This document shows positions 18,865 to 29,694 of a stretch of DNA of 64,000 bases, piece by piece. The stretch lies in NCBI RefSeq assembly GCF_011174705.1, contig NZ_JAANIJ010000001.1, forward strand, positions 1,488,001 to 1,552,000, in the 5' to 3' direction. This DNA comes from Tessaracoccus coleopterorum (GTDB lineage Bacteria > Actinomycetota > Actinomycetes > Propionibacteriales > Propionibacteriaceae). A program made the position numbers and the translations under genes. The notes beneath the pieces were generated by a model that ran no database searches, had not been told where the DNA came from, and saw nothing but the letters and a program-made list of their open reading frames with translations. Positions within the stretch are counted from its first letter, which is position 1, and each line of letters opens with the position of its first letter.

Positions 18865-20568
18865 GGGAGCGGCTCCATCACGTCGAGGCTGTCACGAACC
18901 TGCTTGCGCAGCACCTTGCCGAGCATCGACTTCGGCAGCTCATCGATGATGTAGAAGTCGCGAGGCACCTTGTAGCCGGTCAGCCGCTCCTTGCACCAGG
19001 CGCGCAGCTCCACGTACGTGAGGTTCGCTCCGGGCTCGGGGTTGACGGCCGCGATGACGCGCTCGCCGCCGACCTCCTCGTTCGGCAGGCCCACCACCGC
19101 GGCGTCGCGCACAGCGGGTGGGTCAGGAGCACAGCTTCCACCTCGGACGGCGCGACGTTGAACCCGCCGGTGATGATCAGCTCCTTGACGCGGTCGACGA
19201 TGGTGGTGAACCCGTCCTCGTCCTGGGTGACGATGTCGCCGGTGCGCAGCCACCCGCCGGGCAGCAGGGTCTTGGCCGTCTCCTCCTCGTTGTGCCAGTA
19301 GCCCTGGAACACCTGGGGGCCGTGGATGAGCAACTCTCCACGCTCCCCCTGCTCCACGTCGCGGGTGGGATCCTCGGGATCGACGACGCGCATCCAGGTG
19401 CTGGGGAACGGCACGCCGATGGTGCCGCTGCGACGGGACTCGGCGAACGGGTTGCCGAGGCACACGGGCGACGCCTCCGTCATGCCGTACCCCTCGACGA
19501 GCAGGCCGCCCGAGACGGACTCCCACAGCTCGACGGTCGAGGCGGGCAGCGCCATGGCGCCGGAGATGCAGTACTTGGCGGAGCGCAGCGAGATGCCACG
19601 CTCCTTCGCGCGGCGGGCCGTCGCCTCGTAGATCGGCGGGACGGCGCAGTAGACGGTGGGCGGGCTCTTGACGGCCGCGTCGAGCACGAGGTTGACGTCG
19701 AAGGACGGGAAGAGCACGAGCCGGGCCTGCTTGAGGATGCCGTAGGTGAGGAACAGCGTCATGCCGAAGGCGTGGAACAGGGGCAGGATCGCGTAGAAGA
19801 TCTCCTTGCGGTACTGCGCGCCGTGCATCCAGGCCTCGCCCTGGCGGGCGTTGGAGAACAGGTTGGAGTGGGTGAGCATCGCGCCCTTGGGCTGGCCCGT
19901 GGTACCCGAGGTGTACTGGATGACGGCAAGGTCGTAGACCGCCGGACGCGGGTGGGCCGGGTTGATCGGATCGGCCTTGAGAAGCTCCTCCCAGGGAATC
20001 GTTCCGGGGGCCGGCTGCGTGAGCTTCGCCTTGGTGGCGCGTAGCTTCTTCACCGGCAGGAGCGTGAGCGCGAGACGCTTCACAGTCGGGAAGGCCTTGA
20101 GCAGGTTCACCGACACGATCGCGTCGAGCTGGATGTCTGAGGGCTGCTCGCGGAGCTTCGCGACGGCGGCGTCCCAGGCGATGACGACGCGGGCGCCGTG
20201 GTCCTCGAACAGGTGCCGCAGTTCGCGCGCGGTGTAGAGGGGTTGTGCTCGACGACGACCGCACCGAGCCGCAGCACCGCGTAGAACGCGACGACGTGCT
20301 GCGGGCTGTTGGGCAGGATCAGGGCTACCCGGTCGCCGGCCTTGACGCCGAGCTTGCGGAGCCCTTCGGCGGCGCGGGCGATCTGGTCACCCAGCTCGGT
20401 GTAGGTGGTCTCCCTGCCGAAGAACTCGAGGGCGACTGCGTCGCCTCCCTCGGCGACCGACCGCTCGTACAGGCCGACCAGCGACTCGGTCGGGGCTTCG
20501 ATCTCGGCGGGCACACCGGGCTGGTAGTGCCGTACCCAGGGGCGGTCAAGGGAGTTGTCATGCTTCAT
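18855..20568 (-). CDS. Long-chain acyl-CoA ligase (AMP-binding), several frameshifts
   Basis: Activates fatty acids to acyl-CoA through an acyl-adenylate. The AMP-binding signature is YTSGTTGQPKGAMLTHSN; further motifs are VEGYGMTEASPV, GWLRTGDIVTQDEDGF (with the adenosine-binding aspartate) and KVPRDFYIIDELPKSMLGKV containing the C-terminal catalytic lysine. It begins MKHDNSLDRPWVRHYQPGVP. The frame changes near 20240 and 19115; joined length is about 570 residues. FadD-like by motifs; the exact substrate is unknown. Monocistronic, convergent with pduQ. Confidence 0.9.
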
Positions 20569-20667
20569 TTCTAGCAGGCCACGGGATTCGTGCGGTTCCG
20601 GGCCCGGGTGAGCCGTGTCGCGTCCGGCCCGGCCCTCACCGAGGGCCCCGGAGGGTCAGACTGGGGG

Positions 20668-21169
20668 ATGGAACTCACCGCTGTGCTGGGCGACATCACG
20701 CGCCAGAGGGTCGACGCGATCGTGAACGCGGCCAACAACGCCATGCGCGGGGCGGCGGAGTCGACGGGGCGATCCACCGCGCCGGAGGCCCCGCTGTGCT
20801 CGAGGACTGCATCGCCCGGTTCCCCCACGGGTTGGCGACCGGTGACGCCGGCTGGACGGTAGCCGGCGACCTGCCAGCCCGCTGGGTGATCCACACCGTG
20901 GGGCCGAACTACCGGGCGGGTCAGCGGGACCGGAGGCTGCTGGAGTCCTGCTACCGGCGGGCGCTGGAGGTGGCCGACGAACTGTCTGTGGAGACGCTTG
21001 CGTTTCCCCTGATCAGTGCGGGCATCTACGCCTGGCCCCGGGAGGACGCGATCGATGCGGCTGTGACGACGTTGAGGGGACGCAGACCGGGGTCGGGGAG
21101 GTCCGCCTCGTGGCCTTCGACGAGGACACGTACGCCGGGATCTCTGCCTGCCTGGCATCGGCGGTTTGA
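20668..21169 (+). CDS. Macro-domain ADP-ribose-binding protein, two frameshifts
   Basis: Macro domain of the O-acetyl-ADP-ribose deacetylase/ADP-ribose phosphatase type. It begins MELTAVLGDITRQRVDAIVN-AANNAM with the conserved asparagines, followed after correction by RGGGGVDGAIHRAGGPAVLE, and has WVIHTVGPNYRAG and PLISAGIYAWPREDAI. Frame changes are at GGGG runs 20749-20752 and 21076-21079; one added G at each restores LRGTQTGVGEVRLVAFDEDT and the stop at 21169. About 167 residues. It stands alone, just upstream of the repeat array. Confidence 0.9.
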
Positions 21170-22680
21170 GCCGACCGGCGTCGAGGAAGTCGACCGCCCG
21201 TCGTGCCGAAACCACCCCAGACGATGGGCAGGTACCCGACCACAGGCAGGTCAGCTCTACTCGAGTCTCAGCACCTGGCCGGGAGTGATCGTCGGGGACG
21301 GCCATCAGCAGTCGGTTGAGCCGGGCCGGCGACGAGGAACGAGACGCCGCCCGTGCCGAAACCACCCCAACGATGAGCAGACACCCAACCACAAGAAGGC
21401 CAACTCCACTCAGGTCCCTGCACCAAGTCGGAAGAGACCGTCGGGGACGGCCACCAGCAGTCGGTTGAGCCGGGCCGGCGACGAGGAACGAGACGCCGCC
21501 CGTGCCGAAACCACCCCAACGATGAGCAGACACCCAACCACAAGAAGGCCAACTCCACTCAGGTCCCTGCACCAAGTCGGAAGAGACCGTCGGGGACGGC
21601 CACCAGCAGTCGGTTGAGCCGGGCCGGCGACGAGGAACGAGACGCCGCCCGTGCCGAAACCACCCCAACGATGAGCAGACACCCAACCACAAGCAAGTCA
21701 GCTCCACTCAGGTCCCTGCACCAAGTCGGAAGAGACCGTCGGGGACGGCCACCAGCAGTCGGTTGAGCCGGGCCGGCGACGAGGAACGAGACGCCGCCCG
21801 TGCCGAAACCACCCCCAACGATGAGCAGACACCCAACCACAAGCAAGTCAGCTCCACTCAGGTCTCTGCACCAAGTCGGAAGAGACCGTCGGGGACGGCC
21901 ACCAGCAGTCGGTTGAGCCGGGCCGGCGACGAGGAACGAGACGCCGCCCGTGCCGAAACCACCCCAACGATGAGCAGACACCCAACCACAAGAAGGCCAA
22001 CTCCACTCAGGTCCCTGCACCAAGTCGGAAGAGACCGTCGGGGACGGCCACCAGCAGTCGGTTGAGCCGGGCCGGCGACGAGGAACGAGACGCCGCCCGT
22101 GCCGAAACCACCCCCAACGATGAGCAGACACCCAACCACAAGCAAGTCAGCTCCACTCAGGTCTCTGCACCAAGTCGGAAGAGACCGTCGGGACGGCCAC
22201 CAGCAGTCGGTTGAGCCGGGCCGGCGACGAGGAACGAGACGCCGCCCGTGCCGAAACCACCCCCAACGATGAGCAGACACCCAACCACAAGCAAGTCAGC
22301 TCCACTCAGGTCTCTGCACCAAGTCGGAAGAGACCGTCGGGGACGGCCAACAGCAGTCGGTTGAGCCGGGCCGGCGACGAGGAACGAGACGCCGCCCGTG
22401 CCGAAACCACCCCAAACGATGAGCAGGCACCCGACCACAAGAAGGTCAGTTCCACTCGACTCTCTGCACCGAGTCGGGAGTGGTTGGTTTCGGCCACGGC
22501 CCGGCGCTTCGCGCTGGGGCCGGCTCAACCCGAGTCGCACGGCCGGCGCTCCGCGCGGGGGCCGACTCAACCGACTACTGCGGTCGGGTCTCCTACTGCA
22601 GGTGGGCTCCTCCACCGAGCCGGAAGAGATCGTCGGGACGGCCAACAGCACTCGTCGGCCCGATCTGCTGCCCCAGTCGT
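21170..22680. repeat. Tandem array of about eight 149-150 bp repeats with degenerate flanks
   Basis: The marker GTCGGTTGAGCCGGGCCGGC starts at 21311, 21460, 21609, 21758, 21908, 22057, 22206 and 22356, giving periods of 149, 149, 149, 150, 149, 149 and 150 bp. The units are almost identical and differ mainly by AGAAGGCC versus AGCAAGTC and by CCCC versus CCCCC in one run. Degenerate units flank the array on both sides (about 21170-21310 and 22405-22680). Long minus-strand open frames across it are by-products of the repetition. Function unknown. Confidence 0.95.
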
Positions 22681-22737
22681 CCGCGACAAGGCGCCCTGTG
22701 CCAAGCTATCGATCAGCAACGGGGCTCAGGGGAGGCC

Positions 22738-23555
22738 ATGGAGATCAAGCGCTGGCGTCGCTTCGGACACGACAGGCTCTACTTCACCGACGACGGCGGC
22801 ACCCAGATCGGCTGGTGGGACCTCCCACCTCGACCCCGCACGAGGTCGCCCCGAACACCTCGCCACCGTCACCGCCGCCGCCGCGGCTGGTTGCAGCGCA
22901 ACCCCGTCAGCCCTCCCCGGACCCGCCAACCCAAGCCCCTCGCCCCGGTGCCACCGCCGGTCCCCGTCACCGACATCGCCCACACCCTCCCCGGGCGACA
23001 GCTCTTCGAGCACGCGGCCGTCGAGGGCCCCGACTCGTCCTGGAACAAGGGCATCGAGGGCGAGAACGTCGTCGCGAACTGCCTCTTCGCCGCCCGCCAG
23101 GCCAACCCGTACTGGAGCTTCCTCAACTCCGTCCCCGTCGGGGAGACCACCGACATCGACCACGTCCTGATGGGCCCAGGGGCGTGTTCACCATCAACAC
23201 CAAGCACCACCGCGACGCGAACATCTGGGTCGGCGGCGACACGGTGCTCGTCAACGGGCACAGCCACCCGTATGTCCGCAGCGCCCGTTCGGAGGCGGCC
23301 AAGACCGAGCGGCTCCTCACCAACGCCTGCAACTTCGACGTCGCGGTCCGTCCGCTGATCGTGGTCGTCGGCAACGGCAGGATGCAGATCAAGCAGCAGC
23401 CCGACGATGTGCTCGTGATGCACTACACCCACCTCACCCGCTTCATCCTCGAGCTACCGGCGGTGCTCCACCCGGACGCGCTGACGAGGATCCTCCTCAC
23501 CGCCCGCCGCAGCGACAGTTGGCTGCGCCCACAACCGCGCCGCGCCGCCAGGTAA
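22738..23555 (+). CDS. NERD-domain (nuclease-related) protein, several frameshifts
   Basis: Starts at the ATG 22738 behind AGGGGAGGCC. The N-terminal part (MEIKRWRRFGHDRLYFTDDG) is followed by a Pro/Arg-rich linker and then the NERD domain: WNKGIEGENVVANCLF, VPVGETTDIDHVLMGPGGVF and TINTKHHRDANIWVGGDTV, ending around residue 230. NERD domains resemble restriction-type nuclease folds; the role of the stand-alone proteins is unknown. The frame changes at about 22825, 22855, 22890 and 23180. Confidence 0.8.
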
Positions 23556-23623
23556 CCCACCCCGCGGGACGACGGCCACCGCGGGCTGATTGGATGAAGC
23601 CGTCGTCTCCCGGAGGTTCCTCC

Positions 23624-24568
23624 ATGCCCAGTTCCACGGTCGCCCACCGCCGCGTGACGCGGTGGGCCAACATCGCAATCTTCATCACGGTGCTGCTCGG
23701 GGCATCGTGTGCGCCACCGACTCAAGCTCGACGTGCCCGGCGTGGCCGGTCTGCTACGCCGACCAGGTCGGCCCCGACCTGGCTCCTGGCTGGCTGGAGA
23801 ACCCGATCATCGAGTTCGTACACCGCTTCATCAGCTTCTCCGGGCTCGTGCTGCTCGGGGTCTCCGGCTGCCTGGGCCGCCGCTCCCCGACGCCCGGCTG
23901 CGCGTCCTCCCGTGGGTCGCGCTCGGCTGCGCGATCGGGTCGGCCGTGTTCGGGATGATGATCATCCTCTTCACGCTGCCGCTCGCGCTCGGCCTCCTCG
24001 ACCTGCTGTTCGCACTCATCGCGATGGCGCTGATCGCCGTCACGGACGCCGCGCTCCGCAGGAAGCATCCTTCCTCCGAGGCCGCGGCCCCACGGCGTCT
24101 GGCAGGCGTCACGCTCATCCTGCTGTTCGCGATGCACCTGCTGGGCAGCATCGTCGCAGGCACGACCACCGCAGGCACCGGGTCCTTCACCCGCTGCCTC
24201 AGCTGGCCGCTGTGGGAGCTGCACGACATAGACCGCTTCCCGGCCCTGCAGATGCTGCGCATCGCGATGGCAGTGATGGCGATCGTCCTGATCGCCGCCC
24301 TCGTCGTGCTGTCGGCACGGAGGCCCGCACTGCGGCCCCTGCCCTCCTCGTCACCGCAGCGCTGCTCGTCGAACTCACGCTCGGCGTCGTCATCACCATC
24401 GGCGGGCTCGCACCGACTCAGACCAACGGCATCGACGCGACGATCGCCGTCAGCTACTCGGCCGCGGCGGTCGCGCTCATGTGGTCGCTCGCATGGCTGA
24501 TGGGTCGCACATTCCCGGCGGCCAGCGCGGACGCACCGGTCCCGTTGACGGTCGGTCAGGCCTCCTGA
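23624..24568 (+). CDS. COX15/CtaA-like membrane protein, several frameshifts
   Basis: Multi-pass membrane protein resembling heme A synthase. Family-like features: an extracellular pair of cysteines in CPAWPVC near the first helices, IIEFVHRFISFSGLVLLG, LLFAMHLLGSIVAG and the ELHDIDRFPALQMLRIAMAV segment, giving histidines at the expected heme-ligand positions. About eight hydrophobic helices can be counted over roughly 315 residues. Frame changes are near 23700, 23890 and 24330. GGAGG lies 7 bp before the chosen ATG. No cytochrome oxidase genes are next to it, so heme A synthesis remains inference. Confidence 0.65.
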   Translation: MPSSTVAHRRVTRWANIAIFITVLLGASCAPPTQARRARRGRSATPTRSAPTWLLAGWRTRSSSSYTASSASPGSCCSGSPAAWAAAPRRPAARPPVGRARLRDRVGRVRDDDHPLHAAARARPPRPAVRTHRDGADRRHGRRAPQEASFLRGRGPTASGRRHAHPAVRDAPAGQHRRRHDHRRHRVLHPLPQLAAVGAARHRPLPGPADAAHRDGSDGDRPDRRPRRAVGTEARTAAPALLVTAALLVELTLGVVITIGGLAPTQTNGIDATIAVSYSAAAVALMWSLAWLMGRTFPAASADAPVPLTVGQAS

Positions 24569-24569
24569 G

Positions 24570-25596
24570 TCAGTCGCCCGCCTTCAGCATCGCCGACGGC
24601 ATCAGGCCGGGCAGCACGTCCTCCAGCGTGATGACGCCCACCTCCCTCTCGCCGTCGGTGACGATGGCGAGTTGGGTGCGCTCCTTGCGGATCAGCGCCA
24701 CCGCCGCGGCGAGACCGGTATCCGCGTCGATCACGACCGGGGTCGCGCCAACGACATCGCGGGCGTCGCCGGATCCTCGACGGCGAGCGTGTCGCGCACG
24801 TGCACCACACCGACGGTGTGTCCGGCCTCGCGCACCAGCACCCGCAGATGCCTGGTGTAGCGGGTGACCTCCTGCACGGCGGTGATGGTCGCATCGACCG
24901 GCACCTCGGAGAGCTGCTGGTCCATGTCGACCACCTCGCGCACCTTGGTGGTGCGCAGCGTCAGCACCTGTTCGAGCGACCCGGTGTAGCGCGAGTCGAG
25001 TGCCCCGACGTTGGCGGAGTGCTCGACGAGGTGCCGGAGCCCAGCCGCGTCCTGGCCGTGGTCCAGTTCGCTGACCGGTTCCGCGCCCGCCCTGCGCACC
25101 AGCCAGTTCGCCGATGCGTTCATGGCCTTCAGGATCGGGCGGGTCAGCCACATGTACCCGCGCAACGGCAGCGCGAGCAGCACGGACGAGTCCTCGGGGT
25201 GTGCGATGGCCCACGACTTCGGCGCCATCTCCCCGATCACCAGGTGCAGGAACGTGACGATGATCAGTGCCAGCACGAACGCCACGACGTCGGCCGCCGC
25301 GGGCGGGAGCCCCAACTCCAGCAGGGGCATCAGCGCATGGTGCACCGCCGGCTTGGTGATGGCTCCGAGGGCGAGGGTGCAGATCGTGATGCCCAACTGG
25401 GCGCCGGCGAGCACCAGCGTCAGCTCTGCCGAGTTCTTCAGCGCCGCCCGGCCCGCGGCCGTGTCGGCCCGGCGTTCGAGGCGGTGCTGCTTGGCCGCCA
25501 TCAGGGCGAACTCGGAGGCGACGAAGAAGGCGCTGAGGAAGATGATGACTACGGTCCACAGCGTGACGGTCCAGCCGTTGGTCTCGAGGGGATCAT
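24570..25596 (-). CDS. CNNM/CorC (HlyC)-type membrane protein with CBS domains, two frameshifts
   Basis: N-terminal DUF21 membrane domain (WTVTLWTVVIIFLSAFFVAS, then EFALMAAKQHRLERRA) followed by a CBS pair (DSRYTGSLEQVLTLRTTKVR, AVALIRKERTQLAIVTDGER). Proteins of this type take part in magnesium or cobalt homeostasis. One missing base near 25587 hides the true N-terminus (MIPLETNGWTVTL), another near 24765 splits the CBS region. The short form lacks the C-terminal CorC_HlyC domain. The start overlaps the upstream paralogue by ATGA. Confidence 0.85.
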
Positions 25597-26940
25597 GCCT
25601 CGGCCTCCCCGTCCTCCGGGGCGATCTCGATGCGGACCCGCGAGGGTACGTGCCGTTCGATCTCCTGCACCTCGAACGCGACGATGGTGGCGGGCAGGTC
25701 CTCGTGCAGGGTGCGCTCGCCGAGCGTCGGCTCTAGGCGAAGGGTGATGACGTCGCCCGCCGCAGGGAGGTCGCCCACCTCGTGGATCAGCAGCCCCGAC
25801 AGGGTCTCGTAGTCGCCCTCTGGCAGCCGATGCCCGATGAGCTGCTCCAGATCGTCCAACGGCATGTCGCCGCGGACGACGTGGATGTCGTCGAAGGGGT
25901 TGGTGTCGAGGTCGTGCTCGTCGACGAGGTCGCCCACGATCTCCTCAACGAGGTCCTCGACCGTCACGATGCCGACGAAGGCACCGAACTCGTCGAGCAC
26001 GCAGGCCAGTTCCTCACCCGCGTCACGCAGCACCTCCTGTGCGTCGGGCAGCGACATGAACGTCGGCAGGAAGAGTGAGTCGCGGGCGATGGTGGTGACG
26101 GGGCGCCACAGGTCGGTGTGTTGGTCGAGCACGTCGATGAGGTGGACGACGCCCAGCACGTCGTTGTTCTCCGCGATGACGGGGTAGCGGGTGTGGCCGG
26201 TGGCCATCATCTCCCGCACCTGCGCGATCGTCATCGAGTCACGGACGGTGCCGACGCGCACCCGGGCACCATCGCGTGCTCGACGTCGCGGCGGGGAAAG
26301 TCGATGATCCGGTCGATGACCAGCCCGATCTCGTCGGGCAGCGTGCCCGCCGCGCGGGAGTCGGCGACGACCCGCTCCAGGTCGGTGGCGGTGACGGCCG
26401 ACTCGACGTCGTGCACCGGCTCGATGTGGAGGAGGCGCAGCAGCAGTTCAGCTGCCTTGTCGAACACCCAGATGACGGGGCCGAAGACCTTCAGGTAGAC
26501 CCGGGTCGACGGCGTCAGGGCGCCCGCGACCTCACCGGGACGGGAGATCGCGTAGTTTTTCGGGAACAGCTCGCCGAACAGCATCTGGACGAGCGTCGAG
26601 AAGGCCAGCGCGACGAAGCCGCCGATGCCGACGGAGACCGCCGTCAGCGCCCCACCCGACAGCATCGAGCCGAGCGCCTGCCCGATCAGTGGCTCGGCTA
26701 CGTAGCCCACGAGCAGGCCGGTGACGGTGATGCCGAGCTGGGCCCCGACAGCATGAACGAGGTGCGGCGGGTGATGTCCAGGGTGGCAGCGGCGCGTCTG
26801 TCACCGTCAGCCGCGCGGCTGCTGAGCCGAGACCGGTCGACCGCGACGAACGCGAACTCCTGCGCAACAAAGTAGGCGGTGGCTGCCGTGATCAGCAGCA
26901 CGACCCCGATCCCGACCAGCAGCGAGACTATCGGGCTCAC
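25593..26940 (-). CDS. CNNM/CorC (HlyC)-type membrane protein, full-length form, two frameshifts
   Basis: Order: DUF21 membrane domain (starts MSPIVSLLVGIGVVLLITAA, includes MLFGELFPKNYAISRP), two CBS motifs (TGHTRYPVIAENNDVLGVVH and ACVLDEFGAFVGIVTVEDLV), then the CorC_HlyC domain with DYETLSGLLIHEVGDLP. About 448 residues. Frame changes lie near 26750 and 26262. It forms a two-gene operon with the downstream paralogue. The pairing of a long and a short CNNM protein is common in actinobacteria and suggests a hetero-oligomer, which is inference. Confidence 0.88.
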
Positions 26941-27109
26941 GAGGTGACCTCAGGATGACAAATGCGTTTATGACTCTCCGAGTCAGTGTTTGGCATGCGC
27001 ACAAGTATTGCAGGTGTGTGGCCAATCAGCCCACGTTGAAGCCGGGGCTCTCCGGCGGCCGCCGGTGGTCGGTAGGCTGAGCGTCAATTCCCAGGGAAAG
27101 GGCACCCAC

Positions 27110-28091
27110 GTGAAGGGCATCGTCGTCTTCTCCGGCTCGGCACATCCGGCTCTCGCCGACGAGATCTGCTCCCACCTCGGCATCGAACGCTCCGGCGTGA
27201 AGATCTCACGCTTCTCCAACGACTGCCTCCAGGCGCAGCTGCTCGACAACTGCAGGCAGCGTGACGTGTACATCGTGCAGCCGCTGGTGCCGCCGACGCA
27301 GGAGCACCTGATGGAGCTGCTCCTCATGATCGACGCGGCGCGCGGGCCTCGGCCAACCAGATCACCGCGGTGATGCCGCATTACGCCTACGCCCGCTCCG
27401 ACAAGAAGGACGCGTCGCGCATCTCGCTCGGCGGGCGGTTGGTGGCCGACATGTTGTCGACGGCGGGCGTCGACCGCGTCCTGACGATGGCGCTGCACGC
27501 ACCCCAGGTGCACGGCTTCTTCTCGGTGCCGGTCGACCACCTCACCGCGCTGGGTGTCATCGCCGACCACTACCGGGGCCGCGACCTCACCAACCACGTC
27601 GTCGTCTCCCCCGACCTCGGCAACGCGAAGCAGGCGACGCTGCTGGCGCGTCTGCTCGGCGTGCCCGTCGCGGCCGGCTCCAAGCAGCGCCTCGCCGACG
27701 ACCGGGTTGTGATCGACAGCATCGTCGGCGACGTCGCGGGCAGGAAGGCGATCGTGCTGGACGATGAGATCGCCACCGGCGGGTCGATCATGGAGATCAT
27801 CAACCGCCTGGGCGACTTCGGCTGCGACGAGGTGTCGGTTGCCTGCACGCACGGACTCTTCACGGGCAACGCGGTGCAGAAGCTGACGTCGTCGGACCGG
27901 ATCACGGAGGTCGTGTCGACAAACACCGTCCCGGCGCCGGCCGAGTTCACCGGGCTGACGCAGTTGAGCGTTGCCGGGTTGTTCGCCGAGGCGATCGACC
28001 GGATCCACAGCGGCCGGTCGGTGAGCAAGCTGTTCAACGGGGTCGACCCGTCGCACGCACCGCCGCCGGAGGCCCTGAGGGCCTCTTCTGA
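27110..28091 (+). CDS. Ribose-phosphate pyrophosphokinase-like protein, frameshifts
   Basis: PRPP synthetase family. It starts at GTG 27110 after AGGGAAAG. Family segments: VVFSGSAHPALADEICSHLG, ISRFSNDCLQAQLLDNCRQR, PHYAYARSDKKDASRISLGG (ATP-binding region), ALHAPQVHGFF, and the PRPP loop IVLDDEIATGGSIMEI. The usual DMHAGQIQ and ...DTGGT motifs are altered, which suggests a diverged paralogue and leaves real activity open. A frame change is near 27345. The open frame continues far past the terminator hairpin; I infer a second missed base and an end at about 28091. Confidence 0.8.
28069..28085 (+). terminator. Hairpin at the end of the PRPP synthetase-like gene
   Basis: GAGGCCC-TGA-GGGCCTC is a perfect 7 bp stem with a 3-base loop, followed by TTCTG. 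It lies between the convergent PRPP synthetase-like and MFS genes and may serve either strand. There is no long T run. Confidence 0.5.
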
Positions 28092-28113
28092 CGGCGCCGT
28101 GGGTGGGGAGGGT

Positions 28114-29423
28114 TCAGCGCCCCCGCCGCCCGCGGATCCGGTCGACGACCTCGCGCCAGGACGGCACGACGACGCCCTCGGCGGCCATCATGCGTCGCAG
28201 CCGGGCGCGGCTGAGCAGCATTCCGCCGATGCCGACCGCGAAGAATGGCGCCTGGAGCATCCACCCCCACCGCAGCTGATCGGCCGTGTACTCCTGCCCA
28301 CCGGCGATACGGTCGAGGAAGATGCCCATCAGCAGGATCAGCAGGGTACCGCCGGTGAAGCCGCCCGCGATCACGATGCCGTTGGCCGCGCCCAGCCTGG
28401 TCGCGGGCAGGTTCGTGCGGGGAAGTCGAAGCCGATGCCGGTGCCGGGCCCGTTGACGGCGATCACCACCACGAGCAGGAACAGCAGCGGGGCCGGCGCC
28501 TCACCGGGCCAGAGGAGCACCGCCGCCCACACCACGATCATGGCCCCGATCAGCAGCAGTGCCAGGTTGCTGCGGCGGAGCGGGTGTCGCGCCGTCAGCG
28601 CACCGACGATGGGGCCGCGACCATGGAGGCAACGGACAGGACGACGATGAGTCCCGACGCCTCCCACTGCTCCAGGCCCTGTCCGATGATCAGGAACGGC
28701 ATGCCCCACATGAACACGAAGGCGTTGAAGGAGAAGCCGGAGGTGAAGTGGATCCAGAATCCCAGTTGCGTGGCGGGGTGGGTCGTGACGCGCAGCATCC
28801 GGCGTGGGATCTCCCGCAGCGGGTCGACGACGACCGCGGACGGCTGGCCCTCCGGGGCGTTGCGGATCAGGGCGAAGGCGCCTCCCGCCCTACCAGGCAG
28901 AGCGATGCGGCGATCAGCAGCCCGTCGCGCCAGCCGAGCCCGTGGATCAACGGCAGCACGATGCCCACCGCGGCGATCTGGCCCAGCGATGAGCAGATGC
29001 CGGTGATCTGGGTGAGCAGCGGCACCCGTTTCGGCTCGAACCAGCGGGGCAGCAGCCGCAGCACGGAGTTGAAGAGGGCCGCGTCACCGAACCCGAGGAG
29101 GATCCTCGCAGCGTAGGCGAGCGGAAGTTGGTCGGCCAGCGCGAGGGTTACCTGCCCGAGCCCGACCACGATCGAGCCTCCGGTGATGAGGGCGCGGGAG
29201 CCGAACCGGTCGAGCAGCAGCCCGACGGGTACCTGGGCGATGGCGTAGGTGGCCAGTTGCAGCACCACGAAGGTCGAGATGACGCCGGGGTGGTGTTGAA
29301 GTGCTCGGCCGCCTCGAGCCCGGCGACACCGAGCGCAGTGCGGTGCATGACCACGATCGCGTATGCGAGGATGCCGACGCCCCACACGATCCACGCCGTG
29401 CGTCCGTAGCCGTTCGTGCTCAC
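28114..29423 (-). CDS. Major facilitator superfamily transporter, several frameshifts
   Basis: Twelve-helix-type permease of about 435 residues. It begins MSTNGYGRTAWIVWGVGILA and contains the MFS inter-helix signature VPVGLLLDRFGSRALITGGS. Later helices include LALLLIGAMIVVWAAVLLWP and TLLILLMGIFLDRIAGG. Frame changes are near 29290, 28880, 28610 and 28425. The overall pattern resembles nitrate/sugar-phosphate-type actinobacterial MFS proteins, but the substrate cannot be given. Confidence 0.85.
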
Positions 29424-29694
29424 TTATCGCCTCCGCGGCAACCTTAAACCCCGCCACGTCGGGAGGGGCGATCCCCGTCTCGTGCCGGGTCGGACGGCGG
29501 GTCGGTCGGGCTGGGTCAGCGTCCGGTCGGCGGTCGGCCGCTGGGGTCGGCCCGGTTGCCGGGATGCGTGCGGGCCGACCCGGCCGGCCGCAGGACAGTG
29601 GACGCTGCCTGCTGGAACTATCCTCGCATGGCGAGCGAAACCCCAGTGGAGGGGTGTGGCCTCTCCACTGGGGCGGTGTGCTACCGGGCTCCGC
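29424..29694. other. GC-rich intergenic region
   Basis: Apart from the hairpin at 29641-29673 I find no gene or repeat here. A run of GTCGG-containing words (about 29480-29545) gives a locally repetitive look without a fixed period. Confidence 0.45.
29641..29673 (-). terminator. Strong stem-loop downstream of the alcohol dehydrogenase gene
   Basis: CCCCAGTGGAG and CTCCACTGGGG form a perfect 11 bp stem around an 11-base loop. On the minus strand the stem is followed by TTTCG. It sits 22 bp beyond the stop of the alcohol dehydrogenase gene, so it most likely ends that transcript. Confidence 0.75.

Noticed and set aside
20571-22651. Several long minus-strand open frames with repeated WPSCGWVSAHRWGG-like peptides
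   Set aside because: They are translations of the 149-150 bp tandem repeat. The period changes between 149 and 150 bp, so no single frame is kept, and the solo copy does not preserve one either.
21170-22680. CRISPR array
   Set aside because: Units are 149-150 bp and contiguous, without short repeats separated by unique spacers, and no cas genes are nearby.
28092-28650. Continuation of the PRPP synthetase-like gene by 190 residues
   Set aside because: The extension lies beyond a hairpin terminator and is antisense to well-supported MFS transporter sequence; it has the composition of a shadow frame.
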